A DNA stretch of 34,039 nucleotides, taken from positions 1 through 34,039 of the forward strand of contig JACETR010000027.1 in NCBI GenBank assembly GCA_013911165.1, written 5' to 3'. The notes under the pieces are model-generated. The model ran no database searches, was not told the origin of the DNA, and worked only from the letters and a program-made list of their open reading frames with translations. How positions within the stretch are numbered: position 1 is the stretch's first letter; each line of letters opens with the position of its first letter. Source of the stretch: Planctomycetota bacterium. Its GTDB lineage: Bacteria; Planctomycetota; UBA8108; UBA1146. The translations under genes and the position numbers were made by a program. Below, piece after piece: positions 1 through 8,491 of this stretch.

Positions 1-72
1 CTCCTGAAGCATGGCAATCAGGCAGAGGATCTGAATGGACAACCGGAAAATCCGGGAAAAGTGGGGTGGCAT
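1..72 (-). CDS. Possible start of a secreted or membrane protein, cut by window edge
   Basis: An ATG at 72 on the minus strand opens a frame of 24 codons that stays open to the window edge. The residues begin MPPHFSRIFRLSIQILCLIA, a basic start followed by a hydrophobic stretch, which resembles a signal peptide or membrane anchor. The ribosome binding site is weak. It would be the next gene downstream of the amidohydrolase array, beyond the hairpin at 145-181. No function can be given from so short a piece, and it may not be real. Confidence 0.3.
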   Translation of the reverse strand, partial: MPPHFSRIFRLSIQILCLIAMLQE

Positions 73-144
73 TTTGGGACCATTCTCACAGGGGATGAAC
101 GCGCTCAGAGGGCGTACTGCAGGAACACTGTGAGGTCAATTCAA

Positions 145-181
145 GCCGTCCTTCCGGAAGTGTCAATCCCGGAAGGACGGC
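145..181 (-). terminator. Terminator-like hairpin after the amidohydrolase array
   Basis: A perfect 13-bp inverted repeat (146-157 CCGTCCTTCCGG against 169-180 CCGGAAGGACGG, plus a G-C pair outside) encloses an 11-base loop. It begins about 30 bases after the stop codon of the last amidohydrolase gene. Only a weak T-rich stretch follows on the minus strand, so it may slow or end transcription, or protect the 3' end, rather than be a classical intrinsic terminator. Confidence 0.5.
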
Positions 182-210
182 CCAATAACGTGAGTCATGA
201 AAGGCAGAGA

Positions 211-1617
211 CTAGCCTTTGAGGGGATCTCCCAATCGGCGTGGCCAGTGATCGTCCGGCGGCGGAGCGTCGAGATCACCATCGGGTCTGATGTGATCCAG
301 AATGCCCTCTTCCTCCTTGTCGTACTGAATCTTGCCGTTGACGAAAGCCCAACGAACCAGAGTCATGTAACTGAGCAGATCTCCGTCGGTAATGATGAAG
401 TCGGCATCTTTTCCCACCTCAAGGGAGCCCACACGATCAGCCACACCCAGCAATCTCGCAGGTTCGATGGTGATCGCTTCGATGGCGACCTGTTCTGGCA
501 AACCGCCTCTTACCGCAAAGGCCGCCTCCAGAGGAAGGTGAGACAAATCCCGCCCGGCGAGTCCCCAGAGAGCAATCCCTGTACTTTGAGGGAGGATGAC
601 CAACGGCACACCGGCATCATGGAGCACTCTGGCATTCTCAATGCTCGATCCACTTTCACGGTTGAGGTCCTCATTGGCATCCACTCGGGCGCGAGGTGAA
701 ATGACGGCACTGGCTCCGGTTCTCGAAAGAACCCCGGGATCGATCCACCCCTCCTCGGCTCCTTCAAAGACGATTTCAAAACCGTACTTGCGGGCCAAGG
801 CTGAATACTCGCGAATCTCCGCCATCGAACGGGCACGAACCAGAGCCTGGCTTTGTCCGGTGAGAAGACTGCGAACCGTGGCGTAGATCCCCTTGATCCA
901 TTTGTCATCGGGGGCTTTGGCTTCCGGATCTTTCTTTTTCTCCTCAGCGTGGCGCTCCAACGCTCTCAGGTGCTCTTGAACCCGATCCATTGCACGGCGC
1001 AGTTCACTGCGGCCTCTGGGATTCCTGTAGCTGTAATTGATACTGCTGAAGGATTTGGGACGGATCGTCAGGTCCTCGAGGCTTCCATGAACCAGCTTGG
1101 TGACTCTCGAGCCGTTCCAAGTGGCAGTGATACCGGCGGCCAGACCCATCGTCGTATCGAGATCAAAGGGGTCCTGGCTCTTCTCCGCTTCACCGGAACC
1201 GACCAGGCCAGAAGAACGAAATGCGACCAGGCCCGGATAGACATGGTGCCCCGTCGCGTCGATCACCTCTGCACCCTCGGGGCCATCCACAGGACCGGCA
1301 ACGATCTGGTAGATCTTGCCATTCTTGCAGATCAGGGTTCCGTTTCTGTGAGTTCCACCAGTCACGGTGTGAAGGGTGGCCCCACGGATGACGAGGTATT
1401 CATCCTCCGAGTCCGCGGCAACGATCTCCTTCTTCTCCGGCTCCGGTTCCGGTGCGGGAGGAGGAGCCTGGCGACGACGTCCACGACGACGACGCGGTGG
1501 ATCCTGTGCTTCCGAGATGCTCTCGCTCAGACTGTAGCCACCCGGAATCACCGGCATGTCCGTGAAGACGATGACAAAAGCCAACAGAGCGGTGATGGTT
1601 CGAATCTTCTTCAACAT
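211..1617 (-). CDS. Exported amidohydrolase-fold protein, metal site lost (array gene 8)
   Basis: This is a 468-residue protein of the amidohydrolase superfamily with an N-terminal signal peptide (about residues 1-37). A low-complexity stretch follows: arginine-rich at 41-49, then Pro/Glu/Lys-rich to about 64. The family's N-terminal beta part (VIRGATLHTV, then a GKIYQIV strand) and the C-terminal part (RVGSLEVGKDADFIITDGD) are clear. Where active members have PGLxDxHxH, this one has PGLVAFRSS (128-136), so the binuclear metal site cannot form in the usual way. The start ATG overlaps the stop of the gene before it by one base (TGATG), which implies translational coupling. It is the last gene of the array. 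I infer a non-catalytic or divergent periplasmic role; the substrate is unknown. Confidence 0.8.
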   Translation of the reverse strand: MLKKIRTITALLAFVIVFTDMPVIPGGYSLSESISEAQDPPRRRRGRRRQAPPPAPEPEPEKKEIVAADSEDEYLVIRGATLHTVTGGTHRNGTLICKNGKIYQIVAGPVDGPEGAEVIDATGHHVYPGLVAFRSSGLVGSGEAEKSQDPFDLDTTMGLAAGITATWNGSRVTKLVHGSLEDLTIRPKSFSSINYSYRNPRGRSELRRAMDRVQEHLRALERHAEEKKKDPEAKAPDDKWIKGIYATVRSLLTGQSQALVRARSMAEIREYSALARKYGFEIVFEGAEEGWIDPGVLSRTGASAVISPRARVDANEDLNRESGSSIENARVLHDAGVPLVILPQSTGIALWGLAGRDLSHLPLEAAFAVRGGLPEQVAIEAITIEPARLLGVADRVGSLEVGKDADFIITDGDLLSYMTLVRWAFVNGKIQYDKEEEGILDHIRPDGDLDAPPPDDHWPRRLGDPLKG

Positions 1618-2936
1618 CAGCGATCCTCCCGATCCCAGACCACTTCACCGGAGATCATGGTCTTCATGACTTTCACTCCCGGGTCGAGTAACGATCCATT
1701 GAGGAGAATCAGGTGGGCCGCTTTGCCCTCCTCGATCGTCCCCATTTGATCGCCCAATCCCAAAAACTTCGCCGGGGCGGAAGTCAATGAGGCGATCGCA
1801 TCCTTTTCAGACATCCCATAACGAACCTGCTCCGCCAGATATCCCGGCAGATCTCTCATGCCACTGGCACTGTCTGCACGCGGCAGACTGATCACAGAAC
1901 ACCCTCCCCGTGAGAGTGCAGCAGGGACGTGGTAGCGATAGTAGGTATCGGGCAGAACGCTCATTCCGGGGGGAATCATGACCGTCGCCTTGCGTTCGAT
2001 CAGTTCATCGACCACTTCATGGAATGCACCGTTGCGGGCTCCCGGCAAGACGAAAATCGATGGTGGATCACGATCCTCCAGCTCCTTGACGCTCGACATG
2101 GCTGCATCCACGTGCAGCATTGAACCGGGAGATGAGATCGAGATCACCAACGGCATGGCGGAAGATTTCTCTTCGAGAATATCCACCAGCGGAACCAGAG
2201 CCGGATTCATCGGCGGAGCCTTGAACTCCTTGGGACCTTCGTCTTTTTTCGACTTGTCCCCCTTCTCGGCTGCAGCCTTGTCCTTGTCTCCTTTTTCCGC
2301 TTCCTTCTTCTTCGCCTCTTCGGCGGCCTTTTTGGCCTCTTCCTGTTTTTTGTCCCACTCTTCGCGAGCCTTCTTCGCCTTTTCGATTTCCTTGCGGGCA
2401 CCGTCAAAGGCCTGAGACACAGTTCGGTAGAGTGAAGTGGAGCCTGTCACCGTCAACGGCAGATAGACCGACTCCTTGAGGATCCGGTTTTCTGCTTCAG
2501 GTGCGGTGTGCACGATGACTGCCTGACCATGAAATCCGGTTCCGGCAGGAACAAAGGCGGCAGCAACAAATCCTGCCTCAAGGAAAGATTCCCAGTCCAT
2601 TTCCCCATCGATCCAACGATTGAGAACCGTCTGGTCACAGCCCACACCGCTGACTCTTCCACCGATCAGCCCCTGGCTCGTTCGGGAAAGAACCAGTCCC
2701 GCCATCAGAGTCTGATTCCGGGCCTCGATAATTTTGGCGTTGTCAGGAATCTCGAGCTGGTTGCCAATCAGGGTGATCTTGCCATCTTCGATGACCACTT
2801 CACCGGGACTGATCGTCTCACCGGTACCCGTGATCACGGAGCCTGCGCGAATGACCGTGACCCGGTCACCCGCCAACAGATCCGAGGAGACCCCCGCCAG
2901 CAGGGCAAGGATCCAGGTCCATTGAATGATTCTCAT
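1617..2936 (-). CDS. Exported amidohydrolase-fold protein with Lys/Glu-rich insert (array gene 7)
   Basis: This 439-residue protein has a signal peptide (1-22, ending LLAG) and amidohydrolase-superfamily ends: AGSVITGTGETISPGEVVIE at the front and MGTIEEGKAAHLILLNGSLL near the end. The HxH position reads AGLVLSRTSQG (79-89), so the first two metal ligands are missing. Residues about 180-235 are an almost pure Lys/Glu/Ala segment, predicted to be a long charged helix, interrupting the barrel. Its start overlaps the previous stop (TAATG) and its stop overlaps the next start (TGATG). It is probably a structural or regulatory partner of the one intact member (2936-4177); no catalytic activity is implied by the residues seen. 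Confidence 0.8.
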   Translation of the reverse strand: MRIIQWTWILALLAGVSSDLLAGDRVTVIRAGSVITGTGETISPGEVVIEDGKITLIGNQLEIPDNAKIIEARNQTLMAGLVLSRTSQGLIGGRVSGVGCDQTVLNRWIDGEMDWESFLEAGFVAAAFVPAGTGFHGQAVIVHTAPEAENRILKESVYLPLTVTGSTSLYRTVSQAFDGARKEIEKAKKAREEWDKKQEEAKKAAEEAKKKEAEKGDKDKAAAEKGDKSKKDEGPKEFKAPPMNPALVPLVDILEEKSSAMPLVISISSPGSMLHVDAAMSSVKELEDRDPPSIFVLPGARNGAFHEVVDELIERKATVMIPPGMSVLPDTYYRYHVPAALSRGGCSVISLPRADSASGMRDLPGYLAEQVRYGMSEKDAIASLTSAPAKFLGLGDQMGTIEEGKAAHLILLNGSLLDPGVKVMKTMISGEVVWDREDR

Positions 2937-4177
2937 TAGAAAACCCTCTTCTCACTGGCTTCGTAGGTGACTTCACCATCGATCACCGTCATCTCACAGG
3001 ATGATCGGGGATCGATCGGATCACCGGTCCAAAGGCAAAAATCGGCGTCGAGGCCCACAGTGATGCTGCCGAGACGGTGGTCCATCATCAGCGCTTCCGC
3101 AGGGATCTTGGTGATCCCCTTCAGCGCCTCGTAGGGCTTCCAGCCGTAGTAGCAAGCCATACTCGCCTGGTAGGCCAACTCTTCCTGCGGTACCACCGGA
3201 GAGTCGGTGTTGATACCCAACTTGCGGACACCCCCCTGCCACCAGCGAGCAGCATTGCCCATCAGTCGTCTCTGGGTGCGGTCGTAGTGGAGCTGTCTCG
3301 GTCCATTGATGGTGTAAATCGACTCGTCCGCGTTGACGAGCGGAGCCACTTTCCAGGCGTCGAAGGTGGAGTGATCCAGCACCGTGCGGATGTTGAATTC
3401 TCCTGCGACCATTTTGACCGTGGTCATCAATACCTGATAAATCTGGGTGTGAACCGAAGCCACAGTTTCACGACGGAACAGCGGTCGAAACTCTTCCCAG
3501 TTCAGATTGAAGGCGGGCTCGACCTCGAGGCGACCCTCTTCCCACTCGGTTCTGGCCAAGTGGTAATCCCGCGCTTTACGCAGGGTCTGACGGGTGTTGA
3601 AGTTCATGAAGGAACGTCCCACACCGTAGAAGTAACGCTCCGGGTTTCCCGCCTGGGCGATCTTCAGCGATCCGGGAGCCTTGATGACGGATTCCGCAAC
3701 AGTGCCCTCGGAGGTCTTCATGATCGTGCCGAAGCCGGACATGTTGTTTCCGCTACCCGGAATCGTCAGCACCGTTGTCACACCACCGGCGCGAGCGCGA
3801 ATCATCTCCGGGTTGTCAGGGACGATGGATTCCAGCGTGCGCAATCCGGGGTTTGTCAGGTAGACGTAATCATGGAGGTCTGGGGATCCGCCTCCGGTGT
3901 GGTTGTGACACTCGACAAAGCCGGGAACCAGCCACAGATTCTTGTGCTCAAAGACCTTTGCTCCGGCGGGGATCATGATCTCTTTCGATTTCCCCACCGC
4001 CGTGATCTTTCCATTTTCGACGATCACGGTCGCGTTGTTGATCACCCGCTCTTCAGTATCAAAGGTCACCACCTTGCCGACCTTGAATGCCAAGGTCTCG
4101 GCGGTTGCATCCGTCGAAAGACAAACGAGAAACAGGAAGACCAGACTCAAAATCCATTGATTGGCAGAGATCCTCAT
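2936..4177 (-). CDS. Exported metal-dependent amidohydrolase, apparently active (array gene 6)
   Basis: This is a 413-residue exported protein (signal peptide 1-26, ending TDATA) and the only array member with a full set of candidate metal ligands. These are His91 and His93 in VPGFVECHNHTG, Lys172 in LKIAQAGNPER (the likely bridging lysine), His243 in SVHTQ, His269 in LDHSTFDAW and Asp325 in GINTDSP. The pattern matches the imidazolonepropionase-like and dipeptidase-like secreted amidohydrolases, which hydrolyse C-N bonds of cyclic or peptide-like substrates; the real substrate cannot be read from sequence. The C-terminal RLGSITVGLDADFCLWTGDP closes the beta sandwich. The gene overlaps its upstream neighbour by ATGA and its downstream neighbour by TAATG. 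Confidence 0.85.
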   Translation of the reverse strand: MRISANQWILSLVFLFLVCLSTDATAETLAFKVGKVVTFDTEERVINNATVIVENGKITAVGKSKEIMIPAGAKVFEHKNLWLVPGFVECHNHTGGGSPDLHDYVYLTNPGLRTLESIVPDNPEMIRARAGGVTTVLTIPGSGNNMSGFGTIMKTSEGTVAESVIKAPGSLKIAQAGNPERYFYGVGRSFMNFNTRQTLRKARDYHLARTEWEEGRLEVEPAFNLNWEEFRPLFRRETVASVHTQIYQVLMTTVKMVAGEFNIRTVLDHSTFDAWKVAPLVNADESIYTINGPRQLHYDRTQRRLMGNAARWWQGGVRKLGINTDSPVVPQEELAYQASMACYYGWKPYEALKGITKIPAEALMMDHRLGSITVGLDADFCLWTGDPIDPRSSCEMTVIDGEVTYEASEKRVF

Positions 4178-6897
4178 CGTTGGACCTCCTCTCCATTGAC
4201 AAATACCCTCTCGAGGCGGCTACCCCCTTCGAAAGGATGTCCCTTCCAAATGAGCAGGTCTGCTTCCATGCCGACACCAATCTGACCGATTCGGTCATGG
4301 GCACCGACCACCTTGGCCGCTCCACGAGTCAGCGCATCCAGCGCCGCATCCGCCGCCATTCCATTGGCCACTTCTCCACGGACTCTGAAGGGCAATCTGC
4401 GGGCACCATCTGCGGCGGAACTTCTGAAGCCAACAGTCACTCCTGAACGCCCCAACCAGGTAGAGGGCATGTAGGTGGTGTCTGCAGCGTCGAAGCTCAC
4501 CTGATCCGGCAACAACACGGAGATTTTCTTCTCCAGAAGAAGGTCCTTGTGAAAGCGCATGAACTGATCGAGTTGAACGGCAAAGGGAATCTCCTTGCCG
4601 GTGAAGTAATCGACCACGGACGGCAAGGTGTTGAAGCCTCTCACCGATACGAGGACCGGAGTCTTCTTTTCCAGCACCGAACGGATCGGTTCCAGATTCG
4701 CCCGGACCCTGGGCGGCCTCGGTCGGCCATCATCGTCCTGCTTCTTCCGACGGGTGACCTTGAAGGTTTTTGCTTCCTTGCTGGTCCGGGTCCCGGAAAG
4801 ATCCGCAGAGAAGGCCAGGATCGAAATCTTGCCTTCCATCGAGTCTTCACCGGTGAGTTCCGCTTCGATCCGCGGGGTATCCGGAAGATCTCCCTCGGGA
4901 ACTTCGATGGTTCCCTGAAGAGTCGACCCCTCCAGAGTGCCGACCATGCGCACCGGAACGGGCGGTGTAGGCTCGACCAATCGACCCTCCCACTCTGATC
5001 CGGTGAGAGTGATCGAAAGAGTGGCGCTTTCAGGCTCGGGAATCGGACCACCACTGATGGTCATTTCCCAGATTCCGGTCAGGGGATCCTCCAGCTTTTC
5101 TTCCGGAGCCTCCTCGACCTCCTCCTGCTTGCTCTTCTCTATCTTCTCCCCGGCTTCTTTTTTCTTCTTCCACTCGGCGAGATCTTTTTCGTATTTCTCC
5201 CATGACTCGAGGTACTTCTGCCCTTGATCAAAGAGACGACGAATCGCCCCGAATCCGCTATCGGAGATTTCCAGAAGAAGCATCGAGTAATGTTCATCGA
5301 TCCGAGCCTCACGGCTGTCGCCGGAAGTTTTGGCGAGAACCCCGACCCCTGCACCACGCTGCAGTCTCTTCGGTGCCAGCAACTGACTGGTCACTCCAGC
5401 CAGAGCCACGCTGTGCTCACGGTCGCCAGTCACCCCCAGCATTCGATGCAATCGATCTCCCGTTCCCATCGAGGCGGAGTCCCCCTCCAGTCCCAGATGG
5501 CCGTAACAATCGATAAATCCCGGGGCAAGAAAACTTCCAGGTCCTGCGTCGATCACCTGGCAATGCGGCGGGTGAGGAACACGGTGACCGACCGCGGTGA
5601 TCACACCGTTCTCGATCAGGACCTGAGCATCACTCAACTGTTCCTCAGGAGAGATCCAGATCGTCTCCGCGCTGATCACTTTGGTGTGCTGCTCTTCCGG
5701 CTGCCACGCTCTCAGACCCTCGACAAAAACCTCGAGGGGACGGGCGTGAATCTTCCAGGGTGCGTCATTCCAGACCACGATATCGGCGTCGGCTCCGGGA
5801 TGGAGATGTCCCACCCGGTCTGCAACTCCGAGGATGCGAGCAGCATTGTGAGTCACCCATGGAATCACCGATTCCGGGGAATCCATCGCAGCCGCCGCTT
5901 CACTCATCGCCCAACCCAACTGGGAAAGGTCATCACCGGGAGGAGCCAGCGCCCATGCGGGACTCTCCTTCAGATGCGGAAAACCGTGGGAGCGAAGGAC
6001 GCCTCCATTGGGAATATCCCCCTGAGGTCCTCTCATGCGCAGGACCACCGGAACTCCGGCAGCAGCCAGATCGGCTTCCATGGCGGCCACCATCGCATCC
6101 GCTACAAGATACCCCTGACGATCTTCGGACTGCATCATCTGAAGCATGCCCTGGAGATCGGGAGCGGCATCCACAGAGATGCGCATGGGAACACCGGTGC
6201 CCCAGACCTTGGCCAGCTCACCGTGGGCGAGAGAATCTTTTCCCGCCATAACGATGGCCTCGCGCAAGGCCAGAAGTCGATCGATTCGGCTTGCGGGTCT
6301 TTGCGGCGCAGGTGGTTCAATCTGAACATCACTGGAAGCGGGGAAGGGAATCTCCAGAAGAGGATCGGGATTGTCGACCCGGTCCCTGAGGGAGATCGCC
6401 AGGTCGGATGAATCGACCAGAACCCTGCCGGAAGGAGAGCCCTCCAGCTTCACCACCGCCCCCTGACCCGACATCAGTCGGTGTTCACCGGGATTGACAT
6501 GAATCGTGGTCACACCTGTTTCCAGGAGTGGGCGATGATCTCCGTAGGTGTTGTATCCATCGACCGCCCGGAATGCGGCGGAAATCGATTCGTCACCACG
6601 GTGAGGACCGACCACCGCACTGGATGCCGCCACGAGCCCGGGTGTCACATAGGCGTCGGGCCAATGCAACAGCGGAAGATCACCCACCAAAGCGGCGGAG
6701 ATCTGGGCCCATGGACCGCAATCCACGACACGGCCATCTCGAACAACGATGGCTCCATCCACCAGTGATTGCTGCCCGGTGTGCAAATGTCCGGCGCGAA
6801 GAACAAAATCTCCGCCTGCCTGGACCTCTGCCGATGGGAGCAACACCAGTATCAGGAGCAGCAACCCGGTCAACCGGGTCCACTTGCCTGTCTGCAT
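4174..6897 (-). CDS. Exported tandem two-domain amidohydrolase-fold protein with beta-domain insert (array gene 5)
   Basis: This protein of about 907 residues contains two amidohydrolase-like domains in a row. The first covers about 30-400 and ends RVGHLHPGADADIVVWND; its HxH site reads PGLVAASSA. The second covers about 405-907 and ends RIGQIGVGMEADLLIWKG; its site reads PGFIDCYGHLG, keeping only one of the two histidines. Inside the second domain lie a Lys/Glu-rich helix (about 560-605) and a beta-rich module (about 606-706, GxW...SGTR) that looks like a small lipocalin-like or barrel-type domain. I place the start at ATG 6897, one base after the previous stop, with GGGAGGA upstream, because a signal peptide (1-27) follows directly. 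A longer frame begins at 6972 but would overlap the upstream gene by 74 bases. Confidence 0.8.
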   Translation of the reverse strand: MQTGKWTRLTGLLLLILVLLPSAEVQAGGDFVLRAGHLHTGQQSLVDGAIVVRDGRVVDCGPWAQISAALVGDLPLLHWPDAYVTPGLVAASSAVVGPHRGDESISAAFRAVDGYNTYGDHRPLLETGVTTIHVNPGEHRLMSGQGAVVKLEGSPSGRVLVDSSDLAISLRDRVDNPDPLLEIPFPASSDVQIEPPAPQRPASRIDRLLALREAIVMAGKDSLAHGELAKVWGTGVPMRISVDAAPDLQGMLQMMQSEDRQGYLVADAMVAAMEADLAAAGVPVVLRMRGPQGDIPNGGVLRSHGFPHLKESPAWALAPPGDDLSQLGWAMSEAAAAMDSPESVIPWVTHNAARILGVADRVGHLHPGADADIVVWNDAPWKIHARPLEVFVEGLRAWQPEEQHTKVISAETIWISPEEQLSDAQVLIENGVITAVGHRVPHPPHCQVIDAGPGSFLAPGFIDCYGHLGLEGDSASMGTGDRLHRMLGVTGDREHSVALAGVTSQLLAPKRLQRGAGVGVLAKTSGDSREARIDEHYSMLLLEISDSGFGAIRRLFDQGQKYLESWEKYEKDLAEWKKKKEAGEKIEKSKQEEVEEAPEEKLEDPLTGIWEMTISGGPIPEPESATLSITLTGSEWEGRLVEPTPPVPVRMVGTLEGSTLQGTIEVPEGDLPDTPRIEAELTGEDSMEGKISILAFSADLSGTRTSKEAKTFKVTRRKKQDDDGRPRPPRVRANLEPIRSVLEKKTPVLVSVRGFNTLPSVVDYFTGKEIPFAVQLDQFMRFHKDLLLEKKISVLLPDQVSFDAADTTYMPSTWLGRSGVTVGFRSSAADGARRLPFRVRGEVANGMAADAALDALTRGAAKVVGAHDRIGQIGVGMEADLLIWKGHPFEGGSRLERVFVNGEEVQR

Positions 6898-6898
6898 C

Positions 6899-8440
6899 CT
6901 AGAGTCCTCCCTTGCTTGCCGAATCAGTTTCGGGAGCGGGGCTGGGCGCGGGTTTCTCTTCGCTCTTGCCATCCTTCTTCAGGGGCTCGGCAGCTTCCTC
7001 GGTCTCTTCTGACCCTTTGGCTCCAGCTCCCTCTTCAGTCGAACCCTCTTCTCCCTGGGCTTCCTCGCCGGAAGCTCCCTCGGAAGTTTCTTCCATCTCC
7101 TTGGATTCGTCAGAACTCTCCTCTTCCTCCATTTCGGGGAAGAGACGCTGCAGACGGGCATCCATCTCTCGATCGTAGGCGAGAATTCCCTCGATCCAGA
7201 CCTTCTGAACCCATGAGGTCATCTCCAGAGGATTTCCAGTCCACATGACAATATTGGCAACCTTGCCCTTGTCGATGGATCCGTATTGCTCTGCGACTCC
7301 ACAGATCTCGGCAGCACCCAAAGTGATCGTGCGCAATGCCTGCTCCTGCGACATGCCGTTACGAACCAGACGCGCAGCCTGATAGGTCAAAAGATTTTCC
7401 GGTATGACATTGCTGCGACCCGCCTGCAGGGCGAAACGAATCCTGTTCTGACGCATCACCTCGGGAATAAAGGTCTCCTCCACATCTCCGGTGATGGCAT
7501 CTCTTTCGCGGTGGATCAGATCACTGTCGAGAACCACTGGTACCTTGGCCGCAGCAATCTCAGCCGCAGCAAGGTGAGCGTCCCCGGAGAGCACGAGAAC
7601 CGCCCTTCCGGTCCAGCCCCTGTCTGCAATCATCGCGATGGCAGGAGCCACATCGGTCGCAGCACCGCAATGGATCCAGGCTCCCAGCTTTCCTCCATCG
7701 AGATAAGCCAGATGACGATGGCGGTCGTCGAGGTCCTCTTCACGGATCATCGACTTCCCCTTCTCACGCGCTTCTGCGGGAGACAAGGGATCCAGATCGT
7801 CACTGTTTTCTGCTTCCTGTTCGTAGCGTGTTTCGGCGAGGTTTTCATGCCAGCGATCAAACTCGCTGAAGACGCCTCGAAGTTCTGCACGCTGGCGAAG
7901 ACGGTCGTAACCCCCCTTGGGAGACACGGACATCTTGAGAGCGATCCCCGGCAGACGGGTCATCTCATCGGGAGAGAGGCCGATCGGATGCACGATACGG
8001 CTCACTCCACCCACCACGCAGTTGTTACCCTGCATGACGTGAACCGTGGAGATGCCGTTTCTCAGGGAGTTTTCAAAGAAGAAACGGGAGGGGTCGATGG
8101 CGTCGTAGACATCGACAAAGGGAGCCACCGACAGATTCTCGTTGGGAATGTCCAATCCTGCGGGATTGTGGGCATCCACCAATCCGGGTGCCAGGATCAT
8201 TCCGCTACAATCCACTTCCATGGCGTCGTAGGGAACTGCCATATCTGCTCCGCCCACCGCCTGGATGATTCCATTCTCGATCAGAATGGTTCCATCGACG
8301 ACGGGTGCACCAGAGACAGTCAGGATCTTGCCGCCTGTCAGGGCCACCTTGGGAGATGACTGGGCTTCTGCGACTCCCTGCTGGAAAAACAGCAGAAGAG
8401 TGATTCCCAGAGTCAGGAATTTGTGAGTCAGGGTCGACAT
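6899..8440 (-). CDS. Exported amidohydrolase-fold protein with acidic C-terminal tail (array gene 4)
   Basis: This 513-residue protein has a signal peptide (1-26, ending VAEA) and a nearly complete amidohydrolase frame. The metal motif is reduced to His91-Asn-Pro (PGLVDAHNPAG), although a bridging-lysine-like motif, ALKMSVSPKG, is still seen. The last about 80 residues are extremely rich in Glu, Ser, Gly and Lys and contain no hydrophobic core, so they are probably disordered. GAGG lies six bases before the ATG, and 51 bases separate it from the gene before, the largest gap in the array. Activity is doubtful. The acidic tail could bind cations, the cell surface or the basic N-terminal region of the gene at 211-1617; that pairing is speculative. 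Confidence 0.8.
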   Translation of the reverse strand: MSTLTHKFLTLGITLLLFFQQGVAEAQSSPKVALTGGKILTVSGAPVVDGTILIENGIIQAVGGADMAVPYDAMEVDCSGMILAPGLVDAHNPAGLDIPNENLSVAPFVDVYDAIDPSRFFFENSLRNGISTVHVMQGNNCVVGGVSRIVHPIGLSPDEMTRLPGIALKMSVSPKGGYDRLRQRAELRGVFSEFDRWHENLAETRYEQEAENSDDLDPLSPAEAREKGKSMIREEDLDDRHRHLAYLDGGKLGAWIHCGAATDVAPAIAMIADRGWTGRAVLVLSGDAHLAAAEIAAAKVPVVLDSDLIHRERDAITGDVEETFIPEVMRQNRIRFALQAGRSNVIPENLLTYQAARLVRNGMSQEQALRTITLGAAEICGVAEQYGSIDKGKVANIVMWTGNPLEMTSWVQKVWIEGILAYDREMDARLQRLFPEMEEEESSDESKEMEETSEGASGEEAQGEEGSTEEGAGAKGSEETEEAAEPLKKDGKSEEKPAPSPAPETDSASKGGL

Positions 8441-8491
8441 CGATTACCTCGGTTTCAATGCTTCCTCCGCAGTGCGGGTGGAAGGTTTAGC

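Noticed and set aside
853..1749. Long plus-strand open frame (298 codons)
   Set aside because: It lies antisense to two well-supported amidohydrolase genes, has no ribosome binding site or family motif, and its composition is that of a reversed coding strand.
3077..4285. Long plus-strand open frame (402 codons)
   Set aside because: Antisense shadow of the intact amidohydrolase gene, with Arg/His-rich translation and no recognisable domain.
5224..6411. Long plus-strand open frame (395 codons)
   Set aside because: Antisense shadow of the two-domain amidohydrolase gene; no signal, motif or ribosome binding site.
7286..8359. Plus-strand open frame of 357 codons
   Set aside because: Antisense to the amidohydrolase with acidic tail; same reasons.
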